The notes beneath the pieces were generated by a model, which did no database searches, was not told the origin of the DNA, and saw nothing but the letters and a program-made list of their open reading frames with translations. From Paenibacillus woosongensis (lineage in GTDB: Bacteria > Bacillota > Bacilli > Paenibacillales > Paenibacillaceae), in contig NZ_WNZW01000001.1 of the NCBI RefSeq assembly GCF_009725165.1, positions 744,001 through 808,000 of the forward strand: a stretch of DNA of 64,000 bases. The letters run 5' to 3'. This document shows, piece by piece, positions 33,335 through 41,652 of the stretch (the first letter of the stretch is position 1; each line of letters begins with the position of its first letter). The position numbers were made by a program, and so were the translations under genes.

Positions 33335-34231
33335 TTACTCCACCATTATTGAGCCAACTTGTGTTTGCAGCAGGATTTCTCCTCCGCCGCCATTGATCTG
33401 GCTCGTTCCTTCTGCAGCTCCGGTAATTTTCCCCACGTCGTTCTTAATCACAAGCGTGCATTCCACAGCATCGCCCAGGGCTGCATGGATATTTCCGATC
33501 TCCGTCTGGACATTAAGCTGGCCTTGGCCGCTCAATTCGGCTATGCTCACGTCAACGCTGCCCGTAGACGTTGCTACGGATGATCGCCCCGAAATACGGA
33601 CATTATTCAATTTAACCTGCCCGATTTCACTGTGGATGCTATAGCTTCCTTTCAGGTCATGGAGCTCAATATTCCCGACCTCATGCCGGATATCATAGCT
33701 CTCTAAAACTTCCGGCACTTCTATCTCGTAATCGATCATGAAATCAGAGAACCCATATTTCTTTTCCGCCCATTTCCATAGACTCGAGTCAGGCTCATCC
33801 TTCGGATGCGTCACGATCCTCAATAGCTCGCCCTTATCAATCACGGATACCTCCGCTTGATCCAGTATACGCTGCCTGCTCTCCTGCTGAGTCGATTTCC
33901 CAAACCATACCACGGCATGAACGCGGATTTCCTCCCCGTCATAAGCGCTGATTTTTATATTGCCGACCGTATGGTCGACGCTAAGCCTTGTCGCCTTGCC
34001 CATCTGATGATACGCCGAGATTTCCCGGAACAACCCCGCCTCCTTGCTCCTTTGCCCCCACTTATCCGCAGCAGGAATGACCGATTGCTCCAGCGAACTT
34101 GCGGCCTGGACAATCACTTCATCGGATTTATCTTGAATACCGCAACCGGCCAGCATGGCCAGCGTTACTGCCGCCGCCGTCATCGTGATGGAATTCAGCC
34201 GGCTTCTGTGTTTATTTCTGATACGACTCAT
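33335..34231 (-). CDS. Lipoprotein with DUF4097-like beta-helix repeats
   Basis: 298 residues from ATG 34231 (AGGAGG upstream); the longer frame to 34282 has no ribosome site. The signal peptide ends in the lipobox LAGC (AVTLAMLAGCGIQ). The C-terminal half is built of repeated beta strands with a VGNI/IGxI pattern: VDHTVGNIKISAYDGEEIRV, IRHEVGNIELHDLKG, IHSEIGQVKLNNV, TSTGSVDVSIAEL, QTEIGNIHAAL and TQVGSIMVE. This resembles DUF4097-type adhesin-like lipoproteins of unknown function. Faces psd convergently. Confidence 0.78.
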   Translation of the reverse strand: MSRIRNKHRSRLNSITMTAAAVTLAMLAGCGIQDKSDEVIVQAASSLEQSVIPAADKWGQRSKEAGLFREISAYHQMGKATRLSVDHTVGNIKISAYDGEEIRVHAVVWFGKSTQQESRQRILDQAEVSVIDKGELLRIVTHPKDEPDSSLWKWAEKKYGFSDFMIDYEIEVPEVLESYDIRHEVGNIELHDLKGSYSIHSEIGQVKLNNVRISGRSSVATSTGSVDVSIAELSGQGQLNVQTEIGNIHAALGDAVECTLVIKNDVGKITGAAEGTSQINGGGGEILLQTQVGSIMVE

Positions 34232-34382
34232 AATCCGTTCCTGCCTCCTATTGTTATCCTCCTGCACCTTGCTTAAGTACATTGTGTAAACCGGATATGT
34301 AAGTGATGATATTCCCTCATAGGTGCTCTCTTAATAGTAACCATTTATTTATTCGGCTCCACAGGCTGAAGACCGGAGTTAA

Positions 34383-34429
34383 TCCCAGACCTGGGGCTAG
34401 GATGCGGGCTTCCCCAAGAAAGTCTGGGA
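34383..34429. repeat. Nested inverted repeat
   Basis: TCCCAGAC and GTCTGGGA enclose a second pair, TGGGG and CCCCA. It lies directly before the galactanase terminator in the gap upstream of the DUF4097-like gene. No T run follows, so it is not an obvious terminator. Confidence 0.5.
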
Positions 34430-34463
34430 AAAAGAGGCTAGCATCCATATGGATGCCAGCCTC
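34427..34463 (-). terminator. Terminator after the GH53 gene
   Basis: On the minus strand GAGGCTGGCATCC pairs with GGATGCTAGCCTC with one mismatch, followed by T5. Confidence 0.88.
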
Positions 34464-34485
34464 TTTATAACAATGCTGTATAACG

Positions 34486-37400
34486 TTATTTCGTTACCAA
34501 TTTATATATGATTTGCGACGCTTCGGCCCGGGTTAAGTAGGCTGCAGGAGCAAACTCCCCTTGGCCTCTGCCTTGAATCAGTCCTAGAGCATGAGCCGTA
34601 TTTACCGAAGCTTGCGCCCAATCGGCGATTTGAACTGCATCTGCAAAGCTTTCCGCAGCTTCCGGCGTGCCCATGACTCCTCCCCGGAGCGCATAGGCCT
34701 TCGTCAGCATTACGGCCATCTCCTGTCTAGTCACCGGCGCATCCGGCTCATAAGTCCGGCCGTCACGTCCCTGGACGAGACCAGCTTTATAAGCCCCTGA
34801 CAAGGAGGGGTAATACCATGCGTCCTGGGATACATCCGTGAACACATTCGTCGCTCCCCCCTGCTCCAGCTTCAACGCACGTGACAGCATGACTGCGAAC
34901 TCAGCACGGCTAACCGAACGATCAGGCTCGAAGGAGCCGTTTGGCATTCCCGCAACGATTTGACGCAGTGCTAGCCCGGACACCGCCTCATGACCCCAGA
35001 ATGTATCTGGAACATCCGCGAACCGCTTTGTAAACTCCAGTACGGCATATTTGCTGAAGTGGTGAACTGGTGCGCTCAATTCTCCGTCAGCCCAATGCCC
35101 TCCTGCAAACTCCAGCTTACCTTTGTCGGAAACATAGAAAATACCCGTTTGTTTGATATTCCGGGCCTCTTCCAGCTTGATCCGAATCGTCACCGGAGAC
35201 CGGAAGCTCTTTAACTCCTTCTCCGTCCCTTCGCCGGTCAGCATGCTTAGCTTGAAGTCGTAAGCCTGACCAAGTAATTTGATCGTAACAGACTCATCTT
35301 GCAACGCTCCCCGCTTCAGGGCTGCTTCAAGATCTTTCTGTTCCACAGCCGCAATTTGCAGCGCAATTTCATAACCTGAGGCTTCGCTGCTCTCAATTAG
35401 CTGCTGTAGTACTTCCGCCGGAATATTCAGAGACAAACTTCCGTTTGTCAGCTCCAACGGACGCTTGCCAAGGAAAGCTACAGCCTCTTCGGTCAAAATG
35501 ATCTTGTTCACGTCCTGAGCTACCGTCACCAATCCGGCCCCTGAACCATCGATGGTAATTTGCTCCGGCTTTATCGTCGCTTGACCTGAAGCAGGCTCTG
35601 ATTTCACTAATTCCGACTTGCCTTCACCCGGTCTAGAAGCCGAAGCAGCTCCGCCTCCATTCCCTGGATTCGCAGGATTTGTTGGGTTCGTTGGATCAGT
35701 CGGGGCTGTTGGATCCTCCGAAGTCAGAACCAGCTCTATGTCATCGAAATACCCCCAGATATCCGCTGGTGCTTCGACCTCGATTCCGATTGTCAATTTA
35801 CCGTCTTTTACTTCAATGTCTTCAATGAAGTACTGCATCCAATTATTCCATCCCCTATTGACCATGTCCACGCTGCGAATCAGCCCGCCACTATCTTCAG
35901 CAAACAGCTTCAGCACCGTTTCCCCGCCGCCTCCAGAAGCCCAGGCTTTCAGCGCATAGGTTCCATTCGGCAGATCGTTGATCGCTTGCGTCAACTTATA
36001 GGCATACGGCGAACCGTACCAATAATTGAAGGCATGGCTTCCAGAATGGGCATTGGCGGCGTTTTTCTCCACCTTGCCTGCCGCACTCGTACCGGACAGC
36101 TTCCAATAGCTCAGATCGCTGCTCTCAAAGCCGCCATTCTTCACCATATTCTCCTGAGCCAGTACCGTAATATCAATTTTGGCCTGTTGCTGCATGCCAG
36201 CTATCGTACCGTATACCGTAAATGTTCCTGGCGTTTGCAGCTGCGCTTCTGCAATACTGTCCCATGTTACGCTTTTCTGTAAAATCGACCCCTCGTTGTA
36301 CAGCACCTTCACTGTCGATGGAAGCACTGGGACAGCTCCCTTGGATACTGTAATCTTATCGGCGGGATATACCAGAATCGGAAGAGCGTCAGTGATGCTT
36401 CCAGGCATGAATTGAAATACGTTCAGCGAATCCAGGGCATTGCCGTTATAATCGAACATGGCCTGATTCTCCCAGGCATTGCCCTCTCCCGATTTCCAGC
36501 CTACCCCTGGCAGCCAGGCCGGCTCCCAATAAAAGACTCCAAGTCCCTGATGGTCTCTTACATTCGCTACCGTGTTGAATACCGTTTCGATGACGAGTTT
36601 TTGATTTTCCACCGTGGCAGGGAAACCGGCGATATCCGTCTCACTCCGGTTAACGATATTGCCGTGGTTATCCCCGTTCTCGTAGGTATAAGCATAAGCT
36701 GTCTCTACGACAACAACCTGCTTGCCGTATCTTGCTACCAAGTCGTCGAGATTACTTTTCAAATCCTGGAAAGTCCCATGCCAGTATGGATAATAGGACA
36801 AACCGATAATATCGTAATCTACGCCGTGCGCCCTGATTTGATCAAAGAAGCTGCGGAATTTGCCATTGCTTCCGCCTTCCGCAAGATGAAGCATGATTTG
36901 GGTCTCATGGTTTGCGGGCGTCGTATCACGCACGGCTTGAATTCCTTGCTTCAACAACTCGGCCAGATTATCGAATCTGCTGGTCGACCCGTCAGGCAGC
37001 AGCATCCCGCTATTGATCTCATTGCCGACTTGCACCATATCCGGATAAGCATTTACCGCCTCAAGCTCCGACAATACCTCCGCAGTGTAGTCATAGACCG
37101 CCTGCTTCAAATCCGCAAAACTGTAGCTTTGCCAGGCGGCCGGTTTTACCTGCTGGCCCGGATCCGCCCAAAAATCGGAATAATGAAAGTCCACAAGCAG
37201 CTTCATTCCCGCCGCCTTAACCCGCTGCGCCATCGCTACGGTATGCGCCTTGTCATTGTACCCGTCCGCCTGAACGGGATCGTTCCAGACGCGCAAACGA
37301 ACGTAGTTGACACCATGATTTTTCAAAATCTCCAGCAGATCCTTCTCTACTCCGCCTTCATAGTATTTGACCCCGATATCCTCTAACGCCTGCAGCGTAG

Positions 37401-38022
37401 AAATATCCACGCCTTTAATGAATTCATTCGGGTCAAACGGCTGGCCCTGCACCACTTTTACCAGTTTGATATCGTCAAAATATCCCCAATAGTCAGCCGG
37501 AGCGGCAACATCAAAACCGAAGGTTATTTCCCCTCCGGCAACCTCGATATTCCGAACGATGTACTGAGTCCAATTGTTCCAGCCCGTATTGACGATAGCC
37601 GTACTTTGGACAGAGGGGCTGCCGCCAGCGTCTTTTGTTTCGGCGAACAGACGCAAATCCGCGGCTCCATTTTCTCCCGAAGCCCACGCCCTTAGTTCAT
37701 AGGTTCCGTCCTCCAGCCCGCCGATCGTTTGCGACAAACGGAGCTCATACCCGTGCGCGTCATACCAGTAATTAAAAGCATGGTTCCCGGTATGGGCATC
37801 GCCGGAACTGTTCTTTACCAAAGCCGCATAAGTGGCTCCGGTTACTGTCCAGCCCGTAAGGTCGCCGCTTTCGAACCCTGGATTGTCTATCGAAACTTCC
37901 ACAGATGCCGTGCTTCCCCCCGCTGCTTCAGCCGTCTCATCCGAGCTGAACACGCCTGGCAGCGCCAGCAGCACAATCAAGAAAATGATGAACGGCTTTT
38001 GAATCGTTGGCATTGTCCTCAT
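34486..38022 (-). CDS. SLH-anchored GH53 endo-beta-1,4-galactanase, modular
   Basis: About 1178 residues, exported. After a signal peptide (FIIFLIVLLALPGVFSS) come: carbohydrate-binding-like module 1 (about 40-190, SGDAHTGNHAFNYWYDAHGY); the GH53 catalytic domain (about 200-545) with acid/base Glu in MVQVGNEINSGML and nucleophile in VVVVETAYAYTY; an Ig-like segment; module 2 (about 625-770, NAHSGSHAFNYWYGSPYAY), clearly homologous to module 1; a Pro/Thr linker; a beta-rich region; and three SLH motifs (FADVPDTFWGHEAV, FTDVSQDAWYYPS, FADAVQIADWAQAS). It should cut beta-1,4-galactan side chains of pectin while held on the cell surface. ATG 38022 follows GGAGGAAGGAAAG; the longer frame to 38058 has no ribosome site. 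Confidence 0.93.
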   Translation of the reverse strand: MRTMPTIQKPFIIFLIVLLALPGVFSSDETAEAAGGSTASVEVSIDNPGFESGDLTGWTVTGATYAALVKNSSGDAHTGNHAFNYWYDAHGYELRLSQTIGGLEDGTYELRAWASGENGAADLRLFAETKDAGGSPSVQSTAIVNTGWNNWTQYIVRNIEVAGGEITFGFDVAAPADYWGYFDDIKLVKVVQGQPFDPNEFIKGVDISTLQALEDIGVKYYEGGVEKDLLEILKNHGVNYVRLRVWNDPVQADGYNDKAHTVAMAQRVKAAGMKLLVDFHYSDFWADPGQQVKPAAWQSYSFADLKQAVYDYTAEVLSELEAVNAYPDMVQVGNEINSGMLLPDGSTSRFDNLAELLKQGIQAVRDTTPANHETQIMLHLAEGGSNGKFRSFFDQIRAHGVDYDIIGLSYYPYWHGTFQDLKSNLDDLVARYGKQVVVVETAYAYTYENGDNHGNIVNRSETDIAGFPATVENQKLVIETVFNTVANVRDHQGLGVFYWEPAWLPGVGWKSGEGNAWENQAMFDYNGNALDSLNVFQFMPGSITDALPILVYPADKITVSKGAVPVLPSTVKVLYNEGSILQKSVTWDSIAEAQLQTPGTFTVYGTIAGMQQQAKIDITVLAQENMVKNGGFESSDLSYWKLSGTSAAGKVEKNAANAHSGSHAFNYWYGSPYAYKLTQAINDLPNGTYALKAWASGGGGETVLKLFAEDSGGLIRSVDMVNRGWNNWMQYFIEDIEVKDGKLTIGIEVEAPADIWGYFDDIELVLTSEDPTAPTDPTNPTNPANPGNGGGAASASRPGEGKSELVKSEPASGQATIKPEQITIDGSGAGLVTVAQDVNKIILTEEAVAFLGKRPLELTNGSLSLNIPAEVLQQLIESSEASGYEIALQIAAVEQKDLEAALKRGALQDESVTIKLLGQAYDFKLSMLTGEGTEKELKSFRSPVTIRIKLEEARNIKQTGIFYVSDKGKLEFAGGHWADGELSAPVHHFSKYAVLEFTKRFADVPDTFWGHEAVSGLALRQIVAGMPNGSFEPDRSVSRAEFAVMLSRALKLEQGGATNVFTDVSQDAWYYPSLSGAYKAGLVQGRDGRTYEPDAPVTRQEMAVMLTKAYALRGGVMGTPEAAESFADAVQIADWAQASVNTAHALGLIQGRGQGEFAPAAYLTRAEASQIIYKLVTK

Positions 38023-38225
38023 TGCTTTCCTTCCTCCCCGTACTGTATGTAGTTGCATTGAACATAAAAACGATCCGTGCCATGTTGCCCCGATGATCGT
38101 CTCTATGCCTTTATTGTAGTAGGATTAAATTAGAACGAGGATTCAGCGCGCCAACAAAATATAATACTATTTCTACGATATTAAGTTTATTTTCATCGAG
38201 AATTTGAACGTACGCTTGCGAAATA

Positions 38226-38258
38226 TAAAAAAGCAGCCGGCTTCCGCAAGCCGCTGCT
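38226..38258 (-). terminator. Terminator after the 38-residue mini-gene
   Basis: On the minus strand AGCAGCGGCTT pairs with AAGCCGGCTGCT with one bulge, followed by TTTTTT. It gives the small ORF at 38291-38407 a proper transcript end. Confidence 0.85.
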
Positions 38259-38290
38259 TCTATGATCAAGGTTATATTCAGCTATAATAA

Positions 38291-38407
38291 TCAGAACCAA
38301 GGATATCCTTCATGACCGGATACCCGGATTCGACGTATGCGATTTCGAAAAATGTTGCCGCCAGCCGCCAAACACTGACGGCTGCGAATCCGCCGTCTCT
38401 GTCCCAT
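38291..38407 (-). CDS. 38-residue Arg-rich peptide of unknown function
   Basis: An ATG with AGGAGGAGGTGA eleven bases away opens a 38-codon frame that ends at TGA 38291, followed by a terminator. The peptide is very basic at the start (GQRRRIRSRQ) and again in the middle (FRNRIRRIRVSGHEGYPWF), with one cysteine. There is no signal peptide or membrane segment. The strong ribosome site and matched terminator argue that it is real. No family is recognised; the composition recalls basic spore proteins. Its gap is 470 bases between the GH53 start and the AraC stop, and nothing else coding is seen in it. Confidence 0.65.
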   Translation of the reverse strand: MGQRRRIRSRQCLAAGGNIFRNRIRRIRVSGHEGYPWF

Positions 38408-38493
38408 TAAGAATCACCTCCTCCTAGCGCAAAGCTAAAATGATTTACCCGAAACGAAGACAGTTGAAACACATTCCCTTTTAAATTTTTCCC

Positions 38494-39279
38494 TTATCTG
38501 ATTTCAGAAGGGCTTTTTCCAGTATGCTGCTTGAATTGGCGGCTAAAGAAAAAGATATCTTTATACCCTAGCGCATCAGCCACCTCGGTGACATTCATCC
38601 CCGCATGCAGCAGCAGGTGCTGGGCCCGGTCGATTCTTGATTTAATGATGTAAGCCTGAACCGGCATGCCGATCAGTTCCTTGAATTTCATGGAAAAATA
38701 TCTTGGCGATAGCCCGGCGCGCGATGCCAAGCTTTCTACTTTATGCGGCAGGCCGGGGTGCTGCACAACGTAATTGGCGGCCTCCAGAATGATTTCGGCC
38801 AGCTGATTGCTGACCTTTTTCTCCACGGGAACATCTCGCTCCTCGCGCAACAAATGAATCAGCAGCTGCTTAAGAATCAGCTGGGCCTCTTGCTCGAAGG
38901 CGTACGCTTTAAGCAGGAAAAGGCGCACATAACGCGACAGCAAGTATTCGAAATCAAGCGTATCCTCAAGCTTGCGGTAAGGATTCGGCACCTCGGTAAC
39001 GGGTTCGCTCAGGTCAAAATGAATATAGGTCAATACTAGCGGGCGCTGCGGATTATGCGTAGCGCTGGTATGGTCGCCGCGCCGGAATAAAAAGCAGCTT
39101 CCTTTGGCGACAGGGATCGGCTGGTCATTCAAAGTGACCGTACCTTCTCCGCTCCACACATAGAATAAATCGTAATTCGCAAGCGGCTTATCCCGTTTAT
39201 GCCATTTCCAGCCCGGCTCGCAGACGATTTTGGCAAAAGCCGGTTTCAATATGATCGAGGATGGTGATACGTGGAGCAT
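38494..39279 (-). CDS. AraC-family transcriptional regulator
   Basis: 261 residues. The N-terminal part looks like an AraC cupin sensor (DLFYVWSGEGTVTLNDQPIP, then GSCFLFRRGDHTSATHNPQR). The C-terminal 100 residues carry two helix-turn-helix units: LPHKVESLASRAGLSPRYFS and MNVTEVADALGYKDIFFFSR, followed by FKQHTGKSPSEIR. Such regulators commonly control sugar-use genes. The SLH galactanase downstream on the same strand is a possible target (inference). The start has AGGAGGGAAAGG. Confidence 0.92.
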   Translation of the reverse strand: MLHVSPSSIILKPAFAKIVCEPGWKWHKRDKPLANYDLFYVWSGEGTVTLNDQPIPVAKGSCFLFRRGDHTSATHNPQRPLVLTYIHFDLSEPVTEVPNPYRKLEDTLDFEYLLSRYVRLFLLKAYAFEQEAQLILKQLLIHLLREERDVPVEKKVSNQLAEIILEAANYVVQHPGLPHKVESLASRAGLSPRYFSMKFKELIGMPVQAYIIKSRIDRAQHLLLHAGMNVTEVADALGYKDIFFFSRQFKQHTGKSPSEIR

Positions 39280-39337
39280 GTCCTTTCCCTCCTGAGTCAG
39301 AATATCCCTACTGCCATTTCTAGCTATATTATATCGC

Positions 39338-40798
39338 CTACTCGCGCCTGCTTAAAATAACTTTCCACACATCCGCCATTCGCCGGATTCCTTCCTTCAT
39401 CTGCTCTTGATCCAGGTGAGCAAAACTGAAGCAGGCCGCAGGAGCTCCCGGGGCCAATTGGTAATCGGCAGTATCCCGGAATTGCACGCCGCCCGCGATC
39501 GCCGCTTCGCGAAATAGCTCGTAATCCTCCGCCAGGCCGCGCCAGCGCGCGTAAATGTGCAGGCCTGCATCCGAGGGATAGAGCTCAAACAGCTCCCCGG
39601 CGTGCTTGTGCATCTGCGCCCGGAACCATTCATGCTTCTCCCCATAGTAGCGGCGCATCCTCCGCAGATGGCGGGCATACTCGCCGCGCCGCATGAAGCG
39701 GGCCAGCGCACGCTGCTCCAGCCTCGCTGGCGATACCGGCTCGTATAGCGCCTTGGCGCGGATTGCCGGCTGGACGAGGCTGGGCGGCAGCACAGCGTAG
39801 CCGATACGCAGCGCGGCGAACATAGTCTTGGAGAAGGAGCCGACGTACACGACCCGTTCCTCGCGGTCGAGTGCCTTCAGCGGCTCCAGCGGGCGGCCCG
39901 CGAAGCGAAACTCGCTGTCATAATCATCTTCGATGATGACAGCGTTCCGCCGCGCAGCCCACGCGAGCAGTTCCCGGCGCCGCGCCGGGGACAGCACTGC
40001 GCCGGTCGGGAACTGCCGACCCGGCGTCACAAACAGCAGCCGCGCGTCCCAATCGCGCGGCATGATGCCTTCGCCGTCCACCGGTGCGGGGACGGCGATG
40101 CCTCCGCAGGCGGCGACGGCTCTGGAGATCCCCGTGTAACACGGGTTCTCCAGTACCGCCGGCTCGCCCTGACCCAGCAGAAGCTGGGTCAGGAGCGCAA
40201 GCGCCTGCATGGAGCCATTGAACAGGCAGATGTGCTCCGCATCTGCCGCAATGCCGCGGCTGCGCCGCAGATGAGCCGCGATCGCCTCGCGCAGCTCGAT
40301 ATCGCCAGCCGCGTCCTCGAGCATCAGAGCGGAGGCATCGAGCTCTTCCCGGACCGCGGCGGCAATCGCACTCTTCCACTCGGCAAGCGGAAATAAATCC
40401 AGAGAGGGGCCGGCGTCGGTAAATGAGATCATACCGCCCTTATCGGGGCGCGCCTTCTCCGTCACAAACAGCGGGCCAGATAGGGTACGTCCCCATGCCG
40501 ACAGTTCGATCGCCGCGCCTCTGCGAGACTCCTCCGTTAGCCGGGGAGCCGCAACGGACACATACGTGCCGCTCCCCGCAGCCGACCGAATATAACCGTC
40601 GCCGTGCAGCATATCGTAGGCCTGGGAGACACTGCCTCGGGATACGCTATAAAGCGCAGCTAATTCACGAGTAGAAGGAAGACGGGTACCCTCGGGAAGG
40701 GTGCCTTCGTAAATGGCCTCGCGCAGCGCATGATAAAGTGCCAAATATTTATAGCGATACAGCTTGCTGTGCTTCTCCATCGGTAAAATAAAATCCAC
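39338..40798 (-). CDS. MocR-type regulator (GntR helix-turn-helix fused to aminotransferase fold)
   Basis: About 486 residues from GTG 40798, nine bases after GAGAGG; an in-frame TTG three codons upstream has no spacing from that site. Residues 10-75 are a GntR winged helix (EGTRLPSTRELAALYSVSRG). From about 110 the class I aminotransferase fold follows, with IIEDDYDSEFRF near 288 and the PLP lysine in YVGSFSKTMFAALRIGY near 318. MocR/PdxR proteins sense PLP or amino acids and often control a divergent PLP-linked gene, here the FMN-binding oxidase-like gene at 40928. The GC-rich body contrasts with the AT-rich promoter. Confidence 0.93.
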   Translation of the reverse strand: MDFILPMEKHSKLYRYKYLALYHALREAIYEGTLPEGTRLPSTRELAALYSVSRGSVSQAYDMLHGDGYIRSAAGSGTYVSVAAPRLTEESRRGAAIELSAWGRTLSGPLFVTEKARPDKGGMISFTDAGPSLDLFPLAEWKSAIAAAVREELDASALMLEDAAGDIELREAIAAHLRRSRGIAADAEHICLFNGSMQALALLTQLLLGQGEPAVLENPCYTGISRAVAACGGIAVPAPVDGEGIMPRDWDARLLFVTPGRQFPTGAVLSPARRRELLAWAARRNAVIIEDDYDSEFRFAGRPLEPLKALDREERVVYVGSFSKTMFAALRIGYAVLPPSLVQPAIRAKALYEPVSPARLEQRALARFMRRGEYARHLRRMRRYYGEKHEWFRAQMHKHAGELFELYPSDAGLHIYARWRGLAEDYELFREAAIAGGVQFRDTADYQLAPGAPAACFSFAHLDQEQMKEGIRRMADVWKVILSRRE

Positions 40799-40823
40799 GG
40801 GTAACAACCTCTCTCCGTAAAGT

Positions 40824-40866
40824 GGACCAATAATTTTAATGTAAATTGGTTCTTTTTTATTGTCAA
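40824..40866 (-). promoter_or_regulatory. MocR promoter with overlapping operator-like repeat
   Basis: On the minus strand TTGACA (40866-40861), 17 bases and TACATT (40843-40838) form a sigma-A promoter. An imperfect inverted repeat GGACCAAT/ATTGGTTC (40824-40831 and 40845-40852) covers the spacer and -10, which suits self-repression by MocR and control of the divergent gene. Confidence 0.6.
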
Positions 40867-40927
40867 TCGAGCCCCTAAACTAAGTGGAAACTGCTAATAG
40901 ACAATAGTATGGAGGGAATATTGGATA

Positions 40928-41551
40928 ATGAGAAGAAAAGAATTTTCGATGAGCGAGAACAAGCAGGAAATTGCCGAATTCCTGCGGGAGATGAGCTTCG
41001 GCTTTCTTGGAACTGTGGGCAGCGACGGCGCTTGCCGGGTTACACCTTTGAATTTTGTATATGGGGACGGCTATTTTTATTTCCACGGCAGCCTCGCCGG
41101 GGAGAAAATGAAGCATTTAAAGGCAAATCCGCAAGTCAGCTTCACGGTAGCCAAGGAATATGCGATCATTCCATCCTACTTCACTGATCCGCTGCTGGCT
41201 TGTCCAGCCTCCGCCTACTTCAAAAGCGTCATGGTTCGGGGGCATGCCGAAGCCGTAAGCGATTTGCGGGAAAAGGCCGATGCCTTCACGATGTTCATGG
41301 AGAAGCTCCAGCCGGAAGGCGGATACGAGCCTATCGTTCCGGAAGACCCGAAGTACGCCGGGCAATTGAAGGCGGTCGCATTGTTTCGTATCGTCCCGGA
41401 GGAGATCAGCGCCAAATTCAAATTCGGACAAAACCTGAATGACCATAAATTCGATAATGTTCTTCATGGGCTTAAGATGAGAGGCGGGGAGTTAGACGAG
41501 GAGACTGTAGAGCTGATGCATAAATACTGTCCTCATCATGCCGGGAGCTAA
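40928..41551 (+). CDS. Pyridoxamine 5'-phosphate oxidase-family FMN-binding protein
   Basis: 207 residues with the split-barrel flavin fold: SFGFLGTVGSDGACRVTPLN near 22, GDGYFYFHGSLAGEKMKHLK near 46 and NPQVSFTVAKEY near 68, then YFKSVMVRGHAEAVSDLREK near 97. This subgroup resembles NimA-like/PNPOx-like proteins and need not be a true PdxH. GGAGGG precedes the ATG. It is divergent from the MocR gene and is followed after 101 bases by an aminotransferase, suggesting a small vitamin B6- or amino acid-related group (inference). Confidence 0.85.
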   Translation: MRRKEFSMSENKQEIAEFLREMSFGFLGTVGSDGACRVTPLNFVYGDGYFYFHGSLAGEKMKHLKANPQVSFTVAKEYAIIPSYFTDPLLACPASAYFKSVMVRGHAEAVSDLREKADAFTMFMEKLQPEGGYEPIVPEDPKYAGQLKAVALFRIVPEEISAKFKFGQNLNDHKFDNVLHGLKMRGGELDEETVELMHKYCPHHAGS

Positions 41552-41562
41552 GATGAAATCCA

Positions 41563-41627
41563 TCGACTCTAAACAGTCAAAGTGATATAATGTTAGGCAG
41601 TAAATTCGGAAGCTAACCATTATATCA
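41563..41627 (+). promoter_or_regulatory. Aminotransferase promoter with operator-like inverted repeat
   Basis: TCGACT (41563-41568), a 17-base spacer and TATAAT (41586-41591) form a promoter. The -10 lies inside the left arm of an inverted repeat: TGATATAATGTTAG (41583-41596) and CTAACCATTATATCA (41613-41627), which differ by one inserted base. A repressor bound here would cover the -10. Confidence 0.65.
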
Positions 41628-41652
41628 AACTGATCGGAAGGATGATTGCGCA

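Noticed and set aside
36412..37386. Plus-strand 324-codon frame
   Set aside because: Mirror of the GH53 domain; no family features.
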